This document shows, piece by piece, positions 16,676 to 25,077 of a DNA stretch of 64,000 bases; positions within the stretch are counted from its first letter, which is position 1; each line of letters opens with the position of its first letter. The notes under the pieces were generated by a model. The model did no database searches. It had not been told where the DNA came from and saw nothing but the letters and a program-made list of their open reading frames with translations. The position numbers and the translations under genes are program-made. The DNA comes from Promicromonospora panici (GTDB taxonomy: Bacteria > Actinomycetota > Actinomycetes > Actinomycetales > Cellulomonadaceae): the NCBI RefSeq assembly GCF_900608595.1, contig NZ_UWYY01000019.1:1-64000 (forward strand). Reading direction: 5' to 3'.

Positions 16676-18319
16676 ATGAGGATCACCCGCAGACGGGCGG
16701 CCGCCAGCTTCGCCGCGTCGGCCCTGGTCGTCACGCTGACAGCATGCACGACCAGCGGCGGCAGCGAGGAGGAGTCCAGCGCCATCGACATGGAGTCGCA
16801 GGTCGGCTACATGGAGGACTTCGAGGTCGGCACCACGTTCAAGGCGACGGAGCCCGTCGACTTCAGCCTGCTGTACCGCGACCACCCCGACTACCCGTTC
16901 AAGGAGGACTGGTCGATCGTCGAGCACCTCAAGTCCAACCAGAACGTCGAGTTCGAGTACGTCAACGTGCCGCTCGCCGACCTGGCGACGCGGCGCTCGG
17001 TCCTCATCAGCTCGGGCGACGCGCCCGACATCATGCCCGCCATCTACGCGGGGGAGGAGACGCAGTTCCGGAACGCCCTGCTGCCGATCTCGGACTACGT
17101 GGAGCACATGCCCAACTTCCTCGACAAGATCGAGAAGTGGGGGCTCGAGGCCGAGGTCGAGCAGCTGCGCCAGGAGGATGGCAAGTACTACATCCTTCCC
17201 GGCATCCACGAGATCGCGAAGCCGCAGTACTCCATCGCGGTCCGCTCGGACCTGTGGGAGAAGGCCGGGATCACCGAGGACCCGGAGACCTGGGACGAGT
17301 TCAAGGAGCAGCTCGCGGCTGTCAAGGAGGCCAACCCGGAGATCGACTACCCGTTCAGCGACAAGTGGTCGATCAACAGCCCGATGGAGCAGACGCTCAG
17401 TGCGGCTGCGCCGAACTTCGGGACGACGGCGGGCACCGGCTTCATCAACGGCCTGTGGTGGGACGACGAAGCCGGGGAGTTCAGCTACTCCGGTGCCTCC
17501 GACGGCTACAAGGACCTGGTGACGTACTTCGCCTCGCTCGTCGAGGAGGGCCTGATGGACCCCGAGTCCGTCACCCAGGAGATGGAGCAGGGCGAGCAGA
17601 AGTTCGCGTCCGGCAGCGTCGCCGCCATCAGCTCGAACGACCAGGAGCTGGTGAAGTACCGCGACAACTTCGACCAGCTCGGCAACAAGGACGCCGAAGT
17701 CCACCAGATCGTCGTGCCCGCCGGGCCGTACGGCAGCTACCTGGCCCCAGGATCGCGTCGCGAGTCCGGCATCGTGTTCGGCGCCGAGGCCGCGAAGGAC
17801 GACGACTTCCTCGCGATGCTGCAGTTCGTCGACTGGCTGTACTACTCGGACGAGGGCCTCGAGTTCGCCAAGTGGGGTGTCGAGGGCGAGACGTTCGAAT
17901 GGGACGGTGACAAGCGCGTCCTCAAGGAGGACATCGACGTCAACGGGCTCAACCCCGGCGCGCCCCAGGAGCTCCGCAAGGACTTCGGCTACCACAACGG
18001 TGTCTGGATGACTTCGCACGGGTCCACCGAGGAGCTGGACAAGTCGATGCTGCGCGACGAGGTGGTCGAGTTCATCGACGGCATGAACGAGAAGGAGGAG
18101 CTGCCCCTCCCGCCGGCCATCACATTCGACGAGATGGAGCAGGAGCAGGCGACGCTCTACCAGACGAACCTGCAGGACATCGTCTACCAGAACACCGCGC
18201 AGTTCATCGTCGGCGAGCGGCCGCTCAGCGAGTGGGACGACTACGTCGCCGAGCTCGAGGCGGCCGGCATGACCGACTACGTCGAGCTGGCCAACGGCGC
18301 CGTCACCGGCGGCGAGTGA
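16676..18319 (+). CDS. CUT1 extracellular solute-binding lipoprotein (LplA-like)
   Basis: Large (547 aa) sugar-binding lipoprotein with a signal peptide starting MRITRRRAAASFAASALVV and a lipobox ending at Cys24 (LTAC). Size and sequence (FSLLYRDHPDYPFKEDWSI, ADLATRRSVLISSGDAPDIM) fit the LplA/YtcQ subgroup, which binds oligosaccharides, including rhamnogalacturonan fragments in Bacillus. AAGGAG lies 5 bases before the ATG. It is placed after both permease genes and before the GH39 gene, so xylo-oligosaccharides or decorated oligosaccharides are the likely ligand; this cannot be fixed from sequence. Confidence 0.9.
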   Translation: MRITRRRAAASFAASALVVTLTACTTSGGSEEESSAIDMESQVGYMEDFEVGTTFKATEPVDFSLLYRDHPDYPFKEDWSIVEHLKSNQNVEFEYVNVPLADLATRRSVLISSGDAPDIMPAIYAGEETQFRNALLPISDYVEHMPNFLDKIEKWGLEAEVEQLRQEDGKYYILPGIHEIAKPQYSIAVRSDLWEKAGITEDPETWDEFKEQLAAVKEANPEIDYPFSDKWSINSPMEQTLSAAAPNFGTTAGTGFINGLWWDDEAGEFSYSGASDGYKDLVTYFASLVEEGLMDPESVTQEMEQGEQKFASGSVAAISSNDQELVKYRDNFDQLGNKDAEVHQIVVPAGPYGSYLAPGSRRESGIVFGAEAAKDDDFLAMLQFVDWLYYSDEGLEFAKWGVEGETFEWDGDKRVLKEDIDVNGLNPGAPQELRKDFGYHNGVWMTSHGSTEELDKSMLRDEVVEFIDGMNEKEELPLPPAITFDEMEQEQATLYQTNLQDIVYQNTAQFIVGERPLSEWDDYVAELEAAGMTDYVELANGAVTGGE

Positions 18320-18339
18320 CCCTCGACCGACCCTGAGCC

Positions 18340-18374
18340 AGGCGTGCGGGCCGTCGTCGACGACCCGCACGCCT
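18340..18374 (+). terminator. Intercistronic hairpin between binding-protein and GH39 genes
   Basis: AGGCGTGCGG pairs perfectly with CCGCACGCCT, and the interior GTCGTC/GACGAC extends the stem. Placed between two same-strand genes, it may partially terminate transcription or stabilise the binding-protein message, a usual way to express binding protein in excess. Confidence 0.65.
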
Positions 18375-18406
18375 GACCACGCCCGAACGAACGACCGAGG
18401 AGATCT

Positions 18407-19930
18407 GTGTCCCGCACCATCGTGCCGACCGAGGCCGCCGGAGCACTGAGCGACGCCTGGCGCACCTGCGTCGGCACGGGCCGGTTCAGCCTGGCGCTGC
18501 GCAAGGACTACCAGGACTCTCTGGCGCTGGTGCAGCGCGAGATCGGCTTCCGGTACATCCGGGGCCACGGCCTCCTGCACGACGACGTCGCCGTCCATCG
18601 CCCGTACGACGCCGGCGGGCACCGTGGCACAACCTACGTGTTCACCTACGTGGACCAGGTGGTTGACGCGTACCTGGGGCTGGGGATCAAGCCGTTCCTC
18701 GAGCTCGGATTCATGCCCAGCGGACTCGCCTCCGGCGACCAGACGGTGTTCTGGTGGCTGGGCAACGTCACCCCGCCGCGCGACCACGCCGAGTGGGGGA
18801 GCCTGGTGCGGGCTCTCCTGCGACACCTCATCGACCGGTACGGCCTCGACGAGGTGCGCACCTGGCCCGTCGAGGTGTGGAACGAGCCCAACCTCACCCA
18901 CTTCTGGCAGGACGCTGACCAGGCCGCGTACTTTCGCCTCTACGAGACGTCGGTCCGGGCCGTGAAAGAAATCGACGCGTCGCTCCAGGTGGGTGGCCCC
19001 GCTATCTCCCCCGGAGCGGACGACTGGTGGGAACCCTTCGCGGAGTTCGTCACCGCGCGCGACCTGCCCGCCGACTTCCTCTCCGTGCACGCCTACAGCT
19101 CCGGGCCCGCCCAGCACGTGCCGTTCGGCGTCTACCAGACGCTCCAGCGCCCCCAGCACCTGCTCGACCAGTTCGCCAAGCCCCGCAAGATCCTCGCCGG
19201 GACGGCGCTCGCGGACCGGCCCCTGCACATCACGGAGTTCAACTCGAGCTACCGGCCCGACAACCCCGTGCACGACACCGCGTACAACGCCGCCTACCTC
19301 GCGCCGGTCCTCGCGGAGGGCGGCGAGCACGCCGACTCCTTCGCCTACTGGACGTTCAGCGACGTCTTCGAGGAGGCCGGTGTGCCGGCCTCGTTCTTCC
19401 ACGGCGGCTTCGGGATGCTGGCCCATCGGCAGGTGCGCAAGCCGACCTTCCACCTGTACGCCTTCATGGCGCGGATGGGGCCGGAGATCCTCGCTCGCGG
19501 GGTCGACCACCTGGTCACGCGGCATCCCGCCACCGGTCAGGTGACAGTGCTCGCCTGGCAGCCCGTCGGCGGGACCGGCGACGCGGCCGAGCCCGACCGC
19601 CATGAGCTACGCCTGAGCATCCCGGTCCTTGCGACCATCGGGGCGCGCGTGTTCGTCATGCGGCACGACGTCGACGAGACCGCCGGCAACGCGTGGGCGG
19701 CCTGGCGCGAGATGGGGCGGCCCGCGTCGCCGTCGGGCAGACAGCTGGACGCGCTGCACGAGACGAGCGAGCCCGCACGGCGAGCGAACTCGCTACCGGT
19801 CGGCGACGGCGGCCGGGTGGACCTCGACCTGACGATCGGGCGGCACGGCGTCACGCTGGTGACCCTCGACGCCGTACGCGACGAGACCCCGTCCTGGCTC
19901 GACGACACCCGGATCCTGGGCCGTGGCTGA
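18407..19930 (+). CDS. GH39 beta-xylosidase
   Basis: Retaining glycoside hydrolase, 507 aa, without signal peptide, so intracellular: it removes xylose from imported xylo-oligosaccharides. The acid/base is E160 in VEVWNEPNLTHFW and the nucleophile E277 in HITEFNSSYRPDNPVHDTAY, at the same numbers as I recall for the Thermoanaerobacterium enzyme. IGFRYIRGHGLL and SFAYWTFSDVFEE are further GH39 signatures. A GTG start with GAGGAG 4 bases upstream is used. The next gene starts before this one ends (8-bp overlap). Alpha-L-iduronidase, the other GH39 activity, is less likely. Confidence 0.95.
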   Translation: MSRTIVPTEAAGALSDAWRTCVGTGRFSLALRKDYQDSLALVQREIGFRYIRGHGLLHDDVAVHRPYDAGGHRGTTYVFTYVDQVVDAYLGLGIKPFLELGFMPSGLASGDQTVFWWLGNVTPPRDHAEWGSLVRALLRHLIDRYGLDEVRTWPVEVWNEPNLTHFWQDADQAAYFRLYETSVRAVKEIDASLQVGGPAISPGADDWWEPFAEFVTARDLPADFLSVHAYSSGPAQHVPFGVYQTLQRPQHLLDQFAKPRKILAGTALADRPLHITEFNSSYRPDNPVHDTAYNAAYLAPVLAEGGEHADSFAYWTFSDVFEEAGVPASFFHGGFGMLAHRQVRKPTFHLYAFMARMGPEILARGVDHLVTRHPATGQVTVLAWQPVGGTGDAAEPDRHELRLSIPVLATIGARVFVMRHDVDETAGNAWAAWREMGRPASPSGRQLDALHETSEPARRANSLPVGDGGRVDLDLTIGRHGVTLVTLDAVRDETPSWLDDTRILGRG

Positions 19931-20624
19931 GCGCCGGGAGTTCGGCGACGGCCCGCTGGGGCGGGCGGCGAACACGATCTACTGGTACCTCGTGGTCGAG
20001 CTGCTGCTCGTGCTGACCTCGTTGCCGGGTCTGGTCGTCCTCGCGCTGCTGGACCGGTCGGCCGGCAACGCCCCGTTCGTGGTGCTGTGTCTGCTGCCGC
20101 TGGGCCCGGCGGCGTCGGCCGGGCTGTTCGCGCTGCGTGAGCGGGCCACCGCCGATGCGCTGACCCCGGCGACCTTCTTCTGGCGGGGGTACCGCCTGAA
20201 CTGGGCCGACGTCCTCCGAGTGTGGACGCCGGCGCTCGCGGTGCTCGGTCTTCTGGGGTTCTCGCTGGCGAACCTCCGCGCGGCCGGGGTGCCCGGGTGG
20301 TACGCGCCAGGGCTCCTCGTCATCGGCGCGGGACTGCTCCTGTGGACGGTGAACGCGCTGGTGATCGTCTCGTTCTTTGGCTTCCGAGCTCGGGACTCGG
20401 CACGGCTCGCCGCCTATTACCTCGCGGCTCGCCCGCTGGTCACGTTGGGGAACCTCTCCCTGCTCGTGCTCGCGGGAGGAGTGATCGCGCTGACCACCGA
20501 GGTGCTGTTCGGCCTGGTCGCTGCCGTGTGGCTCGCCCTCGTGCTGCGCAACGCGGGCCCCTTGATGGCCGACGTCGAGAAGCGGTTCGTCGCCGGCGAC
20601 CGAGCCGCGGATACTCCGGAGTGA
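19923..20624 (+). CDS. YesL/DUF624 family membrane protein
   Basis: A 233-residue protein with about five membrane segments. The DUF624 pattern is visible: an N-terminal GRAANTIYWYLVVELLLVLTSL, LPLGPAASAGLFALRE, and FFWRGYRLNW. In Bacillus the founder yesL lies in the rhamnogalacturonan cluster. DUF624 proteins typically accompany LplABC-type sugar transporters, with an unproven role in their assembly or function. The GTG start overlaps the GH39 stop, so it is translationally coupled. A second, divergent family member occurs at 53363. Confidence 0.85.
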   Translation: MAERREFGDGPLGRAANTIYWYLVVELLLVLTSLPGLVVLALLDRSAGNAPFVVLCLLPLGPAASAGLFALRERATADALTPATFFWRGYRLNWADVLRVWTPALAVLGLLGFSLANLRAAGVPGWYAPGLLVIGAGLLLWTVNALVIVSFFGFRARDSARLAAYYLAARPLVTLGNLSLLVLAGGVIALTTEVLFGLVAAVWLALVLRNAGPLMADVEKRFVAGDRAADTPE

Positions 20625-20678
20625 TCGTATGGCCGGGCAACATTGTCCGATCTGGGGCACTTGCGTCACAGTGAGCCC

Positions 20679-21599
20679 ATGGCTATCAAGCAGGGGGACC
20701 CGGTACGGCTGACCTATCGATATCTGCGGGTGGCGATAGTGGCGGTGGTGCTGGTGCTTTTCGTGTCGCTGACGATGCAGATCGTCGCCGACCACGGCAG
20801 GCTCGGGTCGGGCGAGGAGTGGTGGCACGCGTCGATCAGCGCGTACTTCTACTCGCCCGTACAGAGCATCTTCGTGGGCGCGCTCGTCGGGATCGGGACG
20901 TGCCTCATCGCGATCAAGGGGCGGCGTGGCGCCGAAGAGGTGCTGCTCAACTTCGCCGGCATGTTCGCGTTCGTCGTCGCGCTGGTCCCCACGCCGCTCG
21001 ACGCCGCCATGTGCACCGAGCAGCCGTACTGCCTCGACGTGCCGGAGCGGGTCGGCAACAACGTGGGGACGCTGCTCCTGGTCGGCGGCCTGGTCATGGT
21101 GCTGTCGACCTGGCCACGGCGGCGTGACCTGGCCGGCCGCGAGGGCTGGGACCTGTGGCTCACCTGGCTGACGTGGGCGGCGACCGGCGTGTGGCTCCTG
21201 GTCTGGCCCGGCAACTTCCTGACGGTGGCGCACTACGCCGCGGCGATCCTGCTGTTCGCCTGCCTGGTCGGCGTCGCCTGGATCAACGGCTCGGACCTCG
21301 CGGTCACGGCCCAGGCGCTCGAACGGCTGCGGGGCATGTCGGCCGCCGCGTACCGGCGCTGGTACCGGTGGATAGCGGTGGCCATGGCCACGGTGCTCGT
21401 GGTCGGGCTCGTCACGATGGTGGTGCTCGACCGGTTCTACCCGGAGCTGTTCCCGCAGACGCTGTTCGTGGTCGAGACCCTGATGATGCTGATCTTCGCG
21501 CTCTTCTGGACGCTGCAGACCATTCAGTTCTGGGACATCGGCCTGCCCGCGCGCGCCCAGGTCCAGGACCGGAGGCTGCCGGGGGACACGCCGCTGTAG
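20679..21599 (+). CDS. Polytopic membrane protein of unknown function
   Basis: Not recognised. A 306-residue integral membrane protein with about eight hydrophobic segments, for example VAIVAVVLVLFVSLTM near the N-terminus and LFVVETLMMLIFALFWTLQ near the C-terminus. The segment EEWWHASISAYFYSPVQSIFVG and the two cysteines in MCTEQPYCLD lie in loops between helices. The ATG at 20679 is chosen over an in-frame TTG at 20643 although no strong ribosome site precedes either. It is separated from the YesL-like gene by 54 bp and is convergent with the following regulator gene. No link to sugar metabolism is evident. Confidence 0.65.
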   Translation: MAIKQGDPVRLTYRYLRVAIVAVVLVLFVSLTMQIVADHGRLGSGEEWWHASISAYFYSPVQSIFVGALVGIGTCLIAIKGRRGAEEVLLNFAGMFAFVVALVPTPLDAAMCTEQPYCLDVPERVGNNVGTLLLVGGLVMVLSTWPRRRDLAGREGWDLWLTWLTWAATGVWLLVWPGNFLTVAHYAAAILLFACLVGVAWINGSDLAVTAQALERLRGMSAAAYRRWYRWIAVAMATVLVVGLVTMVVLDRFYPELFPQTLFVVETLMMLIFALFWTLQTIQFWDIGLPARAQVQDRRLPGDTPL

Positions 21600-21617
21600 C
21601 CGGGCCGGGTCGCGGCT

Positions 21618-22364
21618 CTAGCCGCGCTCCGGCGGGTTGTCGCCGTCCGACGTCGGCGCGGGCTGGGCGTGGAGGATCTCGCGGGCCTGCTCCGCCGCTC
21701 GGGCGATGCTCTCGCCGACGAAGTCCATGTAGCGGGCGATGTTCTCCAGGCGCGCCGCGGCGGGGGTCTGCGGGCCGAGGACCCGGACGCCCTCCCGCGC
21801 GGTCCGGGCGAGCTCGGTATTGGCCCGCGCCCCCGCGAGGGTCGCTTGGTAGAACAGCTCGTTGTCGACGACGTAGCGGTCGCGCCGGCCGTCGGCGCGC
21901 TCCCGGCGGACGAGGCTCTGACCCTCCAGGAACGTGATCGCCTTCGAGATGGACGCCGGGCTGACCTGGAGGTGGCGCGCCAGCTCGGACGCGGTGAGGC
22001 TGCCGGTGTCGCTGACGAACAGGCAGGTGAGCACCCGTGCCGTCATCCGGGGCAGGCCCGAGCCCATGAGCACGGTGGTGAGGGTCTCCTCGTAGTCGGC
22101 TACGGCCGCGGCGTCGCGCCCGTGTGCCTGTGGGGCTGCATCCTGCCGCGGGGAGGCGGGCCTGCGCCGGTGCGCGCGCCGTTCGGTGGCGCGGTGCGCC
22201 AGGTCGGCGCGGTACGCGGTCGGTCCGCCGTTGCGCATCACCTCGCGCGTGATCGTCGAGGTCGGGCGGTCGAGGCCGCGGGCGATCTCGGCGTATGGCT
22301 GGCTGTCGGCCAGCCCCAGCGCGATCTGCTGGCGTTCCTGCTTGGTGAGCCTGCCTCCCGGCAT
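21618..22364 (-). CDS. Two-HTH transcriptional regulator (IS30-type HTH plus MarR-like HTH)
   Basis: A 248-residue regulator combining two DNA-binding units. Residues about 1-45 (LTKQERQQIALGLADSQPYA, AEIARGLDRPTSTITREVMR) match the HTH_38 domain at the N-terminus of IS30 transposases; no transposase catalytic domain follows. Residues about 95-190 form a winged helix (LTASELARHLQVSPASISKA) like GbsR/MarR regulators. GAGGAG precedes the ATG. It diverges from a DUF4097 gene and a hydrolase gene. From memory, this trio recurs in actinobacteria. Several TTGCA-type repeats lie in the shared promoter region. Confidence 0.85.
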   Translation of the reverse strand: MPGGRLTKQERQQIALGLADSQPYAEIARGLDRPTSTITREVMRNGGPTAYRADLAHRATERRAHRRRPASPRQDAAPQAHGRDAAAVADYEETLTTVLMGSGLPRMTARVLTCLFVSDTGSLTASELARHLQVSPASISKAITFLEGQSLVRRERADGRRDRYVVDNELFYQATLAGARANTELARTAREGVRVLGPQTPAAARLENIARYMDFVGESIARAAEQAREILHAQPAPTSDGDNPPERG

Positions 22365-22406
22365 GACGTTCTCCTCAGTGGTTCCGCGCGGGTCCCTGGC
22401 GTCGTC

Positions 22407-22436
22407 ACTATAGCGTTCACATCTGGGCCATTGCAA
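22407..22436 (-). promoter_or_regulatory. Promoter of the two-HTH regulator gene
   Basis: On the minus strand TTGCAA (22436-22431) and TATAGT (22412-22407) are separated by 18 bp. This places the start of transcription about 35-40 bases before the ATG at 22364. The -35 is itself one of the TTGCA repeats, suggesting autoregulation. Confidence 0.65.
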
Positions 22437-22456
22437 TATCTGAGACTCCAGCGTTG

Positions 22457-22554
22457 CGTTGCATTCTGGACGGTTGCAACAATATGTGCGGTCTGACCTG
22501 GATGTATATCGCTCATGGGGCAACAAGCATCTTGTACGAATCTGGAATGCAACG
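22457..22554. promoter_or_regulatory. Long-range inverted TTGCA repeats in divergent regulator/DUF4097 gap
   Basis: CGTTGCATTC (22457-22466) is repeated in inverse as GAATGCAACG (22545-22554). A palindrome GTTGCAAC (22473-22480) lies between them and TTGCAA (22431) outside. The arrangement suggests several binding sites for the adjacent regulator, possibly with looping. The stretch is AT-richer than its surroundings. Confidence 0.5.
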
Positions 22555-22577
22555 TAGCGTTTCCGGTATAGGAAACG
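22532..22577 (+). promoter_or_regulatory. Promoter and dyad upstream of the DUF4097 gene
   Basis: TTGTAC (22532) and TAGCGT (22555) form a promoter with a 17-bp spacer. A perfect dyad CGTTTCC-N6-GGAAACG (22558-22577) overlaps the -10 and the predicted start of transcription, a typical repressor position. Confidence 0.6.
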
Positions 22578-22606
22578 AAGAGCAGCACCGAACACAGGAG
22601 CGGATC

Positions 22607-23275
22607 ATGACGAACAAGTTCGATACCCCCGCCGCCATCACCGCCGTCATCAACACCCTTGCCGGCCGGGTGCAGGTCATCGCCGCCGACCGTGCCGACA
22701 CCACCGTCGACGTCCGGCCGGCCAACCCGGCCAAGGGTCGCGACGTGCAGGCCGCCGAGCGGACCACGGTCACCTACGCCGACGGCGTCCTGCGGGTCAG
22801 CGCGGCCGAGCCGAAGAGCCAGCTCGTCGGCCCGACCGGGGCCGTGGAGGTCACGGTCCAGCTGCCTGCCGGCTCCCGGGTCGAGGCCGCCTCTGCCACC
22901 TCCGAGGTGCGCGGCGTGGGCCGGCTGGGCGAGGTCGTGGTCCAGGACGTGTACCGCCAGATCAAGATCGACGAGGCCACCACCGTGCGGCTGAGCGCGA
23001 TGGACGGCGACGTCGAGGTCGGTCGGCTGACCGGCCCGGCACAGATCAGCACCCAGCGGGGCGACATCCGCGTCGGCGAGGCCACCAGCGGCACGGTCGT
23101 GCTCAGCACGCAGTCCGGCAACATCACGGTCGGCGCCGCCGCCGGCGTCTCCGCGGCGCTGGACGCCGGCACCAGCCTCGGCCGGGTCAGCAACTCCCTC
23201 AAGAACACCGGCACCACCGAGCTCGACATCCGCGCCACGGCCATACAGGGCGACATCAGCGCCCACAGCCTCTGA
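22607..23275 (+). CDS. DUF4097 family beta-strand repeat protein
   Basis: A 222-residue protein made of short repeated beta-strand units typical of DUF4097/adhesin-like right-handed beta-solenoids (for example IKIDEATTVRLSAMDGDVEV, ISTQRGDIRVGEATSGTVVL and STQSGNITVGAA). No signal peptide or membrane segment is present, so it seems cytoplasmic. ACAGGAG lies 6 bases before the ATG. Function unknown. It is 57 bp upstream of a hydrolase gene and diverges from the two-HTH regulator, which probably controls both. Confidence 0.8.
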   Translation: MTNKFDTPAAITAVINTLAGRVQVIAADRADTTVDVRPANPAKGRDVQAAERTTVTYADGVLRVSAAEPKSQLVGPTGAVEVTVQLPAGSRVEAASATSEVRGVGRLGEVVVQDVYRQIKIDEATTVRLSAMDGDVEVGRLTGPAQISTQRGDIRVGEATSGTVVLSTQSGNITVGAAAGVSAALDAGTSLGRVSNSLKNTGTTELDIRATAIQGDISAHSL

Positions 23276-23332
23276 GCCTTCTCAGGCCGACCACACCGCA
23301 CGTACCCGACCGGCACCTGCCAAGGAGAGAAC

Positions 23333-24151
23333 ATGACCAACGACCGGACCCCGACGACCAGCTCGACCTGGACCGGCATGGTGCCGGTCGACGACACGGC
23401 CCTGGCCGTCACCGACACCGGCGGCCCCGGCATCCCTGTCATCTACTGCAACGGCCAGTTCGCCACCCAGGGCTACTGGCGGCGCGTCATCTCCGAGCTG
23501 GGTACCGGCTTCCGCCACATCACCTTCGACGAGCGGGCTCGCGGCAGGAAGTCGAGGACCTCGTCGGACTACTCCTTCGAGGCGGCGATCCGGGACGTCG
23601 ATGCCGTCCTGGCCGCCCGAGGCGTGGACCGGGCCCTGCTGGTGGGCTGGTCCTACGGGGCGGTCGTCGCGGCGCACTGGGCCGGCCGGAACCCGGACCG
23701 CACCATGGGCACGGTGCTGGTCGACGGCGCCTTCCCGCACGACTGGCTCGACGACGCCATGGAGATGCGGATCCGTAGGCTGTTCCGGCGGATGAGCTGG
23801 TTCACGGTGCCCCTCCGGCTGACGGGCATCACCCCGCGGATGTCCGCCGCCGAGCAGGCCGAGAGCAACATCGAGCTCGGCAGGATCTCCCGGGCGGCCG
23901 AGCTCGGCCCTGTCCTCGACCGCATCACCGTTCCGACGCGGTACGTGGTCGCCTCGGGCACCTCGCTCGGCAGCAAGGGTGATGAGCAGGAGGTCATCCG
24001 CGCCAGTCTGGACGAGGTGGTCGAACACAACCCGAACATCAAGATCGGCGCGAAGGTCGCCAGCAACCACGGCGCGATCCTGAAGAAGGACTTCCGGGCG
24101 ATCGCCGCGTCGGTCCGCGAGGTCGCCGCCCTCGACCGCGAGGTGCGCTGA
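23333..24151 (+). CDS. Alpha/beta-fold hydrolase
   Basis: 272-residue cytoplasmic hydrolase. The nucleophile elbow is G-W-S107-Y-G and the catalytic histidine is probably H246 in SNHGAILKKDF near the C-terminus. The oxyanion region is YCNGQFATQGYW, where the usual HG is replaced by NG. The substrate is not predictable. AAGGAG lies before the ATG. It forms an apparent operon with the DUF4097 gene. Confidence 0.85.
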   Translation: MTNDRTPTTSSTWTGMVPVDDTALAVTDTGGPGIPVIYCNGQFATQGYWRRVISELGTGFRHITFDERARGRKSRTSSDYSFEAAIRDVDAVLAARGVDRALLVGWSYGAVVAAHWAGRNPDRTMGTVLVDGAFPHDWLDDAMEMRIRRLFRRMSWFTVPLRLTGITPRMSAAEQAESNIELGRISRAAELGPVLDRITVPTRYVVASGTSLGSKGDEQEVIRASLDEVVEHNPNIKIGAKVASNHGAILKKDFRAIAASVREVAALDREVR

Positions 24152-24301
24152 CGGCACCGCCGGCCGATGCCACCGCCAACCGTCCTCGTCACCCGTCCAA
24201 GTTCACCGCGTCCGTCCCACGCAGGGCCCCCAGCCCTTCGTACGGGACGGGCGCGGTGGTGTCCGGGCTCTCGACGAGCCACGCCGGGATGCTGTGCGGC
24301 C

Positions 24302-24333
24302 TTGACCTTCGAGCCGACTCGAAGGTCTACCGT
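24302..24333 (+). promoter_or_regulatory. MerR-type promoter with 9-bp dyad
   Basis: TTGACC (24302) and TACCGT (24328) are separated by 20 bp, the extended spacer typical of MerR-activated promoters. Within it lies a perfect dyad ACCTTCGAG-CCGA-CTCGAAGGT (24305-24326). Transcription would begin at about 24340, on the ATG of the merR-like gene, giving a leaderless message. Confidence 0.85.
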
Positions 24334-24339
24334 CGTGGC

Positions 24340-25077
24340 ATGGACGGGATGAGGATCTCCGAGCTCTCGGCGCGCAGCGGCGTACCGACGTCGACCCTGC
24401 GGTACTACGAGGCCGAGGGGCTGCTGCCGGCGGAACGCGCGGGAAACGGCTACCGCGTCTACGGGTCGGCAGCGGTGGACCGGCTGGCGTTCATCGCGCA
24501 GGCCAAGCATCTGGACCTGCCGCTGTCATCGGTGCGCGAGCTCGTCGACGCGTGGGAGTCCGAGCCGTGCCAGAGCGTGCGTGCCAAGTACCGGCCGATG
24601 CTGGCCGAGCGGGCCGCTCAGGTCGACGAGCGAAGGGTCGCGCTCGATGCACTGCGTACAACCCTCACGACCGCGATCGAACGGCTCGACGCGCTGCCCG
24701 ATCGCGACCAGCCATGCGACGCCGGCTGCACCTTCCTCGGCCGCGCCCGCCCTGCCCTGCCGATCGTGAGTGCGCGGGCCGAACCGATCGCGTGCTCACT
24801 CGGTTCGGGCGACTACTCGGCGCGCATCGAGGAGTGGCGCGATCTGCTCGCCGACGCACCCCGTGTCGACGTCGACGGCGGGGTGCGCGCGACCCTTCCC
24901 ACGACCACGCTCGAACGGGCCGCTGCCCTCGCCGCCGCCGAGCAGGGGTGCTGCGCGTTCTACGCGATCCGTATCGACCTGCACGGCCCGACGTTCGACC
25001 TGACGGTCACGGCGCCGCCCGAGGCGGCAGACATGCTCGCCGAGCTGCTACCCACCACGGGGAGCGCCGCTCGATGA
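24340..25077 (+). CDS. MerR-family metal/stress-responsive regulator
   Basis: 245-residue MerR-family regulator. The N-terminal HTH begins MRISELSARSGVPTSTLRYY, with the wing ERAGNGYRVYG. Cysteines at 77 (ESEPCQS), 126 and 130 (PCDAGC) are placed roughly like those binding metal in MerR/ZntR proteins. An extra C-terminal domain of about 80 residues carries EQGCCAFY and ends in a beta-rich segment; similar CC-containing domains accompany actinobacterial metal regulators. The ATG at 24340 matches the predicted transcription start; ATG 24349 is the alternative. It overlaps the ynfA-like gene by 4 bases. Confidence 0.88.
   Translation: MDGMRISELSARSGVPTSTLRYYEAEGLLPAERAGNGYRVYGSAAVDRLAFIAQAKHLDLPLSSVRELVDAWESEPCQSVRAKYRPMLAERAAQVDERRVALDALRTTLTTAIERLDALPDRDQPCDAGCTFLGRARPALPIVSARAEPIACSLGSGDYSARIEEWRDLLADAPRVDVDGGVRATLPTTTLERAAALAAAEQGCCAFYAIRIDLHGPTFDLTVTAPPEAADMLAELLPTTGSAAR

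Noticed and set aside
16583..19603. 1006-codon open frame antisense to binding-protein and GH39 genes
   Set aside because: It spans two well-supported genes and their intergenic hairpin, with no ribosome site or recognisable domain; a codon-bias artefact.
22230..22364. IS30-like N-terminal HTH as a sign of an insertion sequence
   Set aside because: No DDE catalytic domain, terminal repeats or target duplication; the HTH continues in frame into a MarR-like domain.
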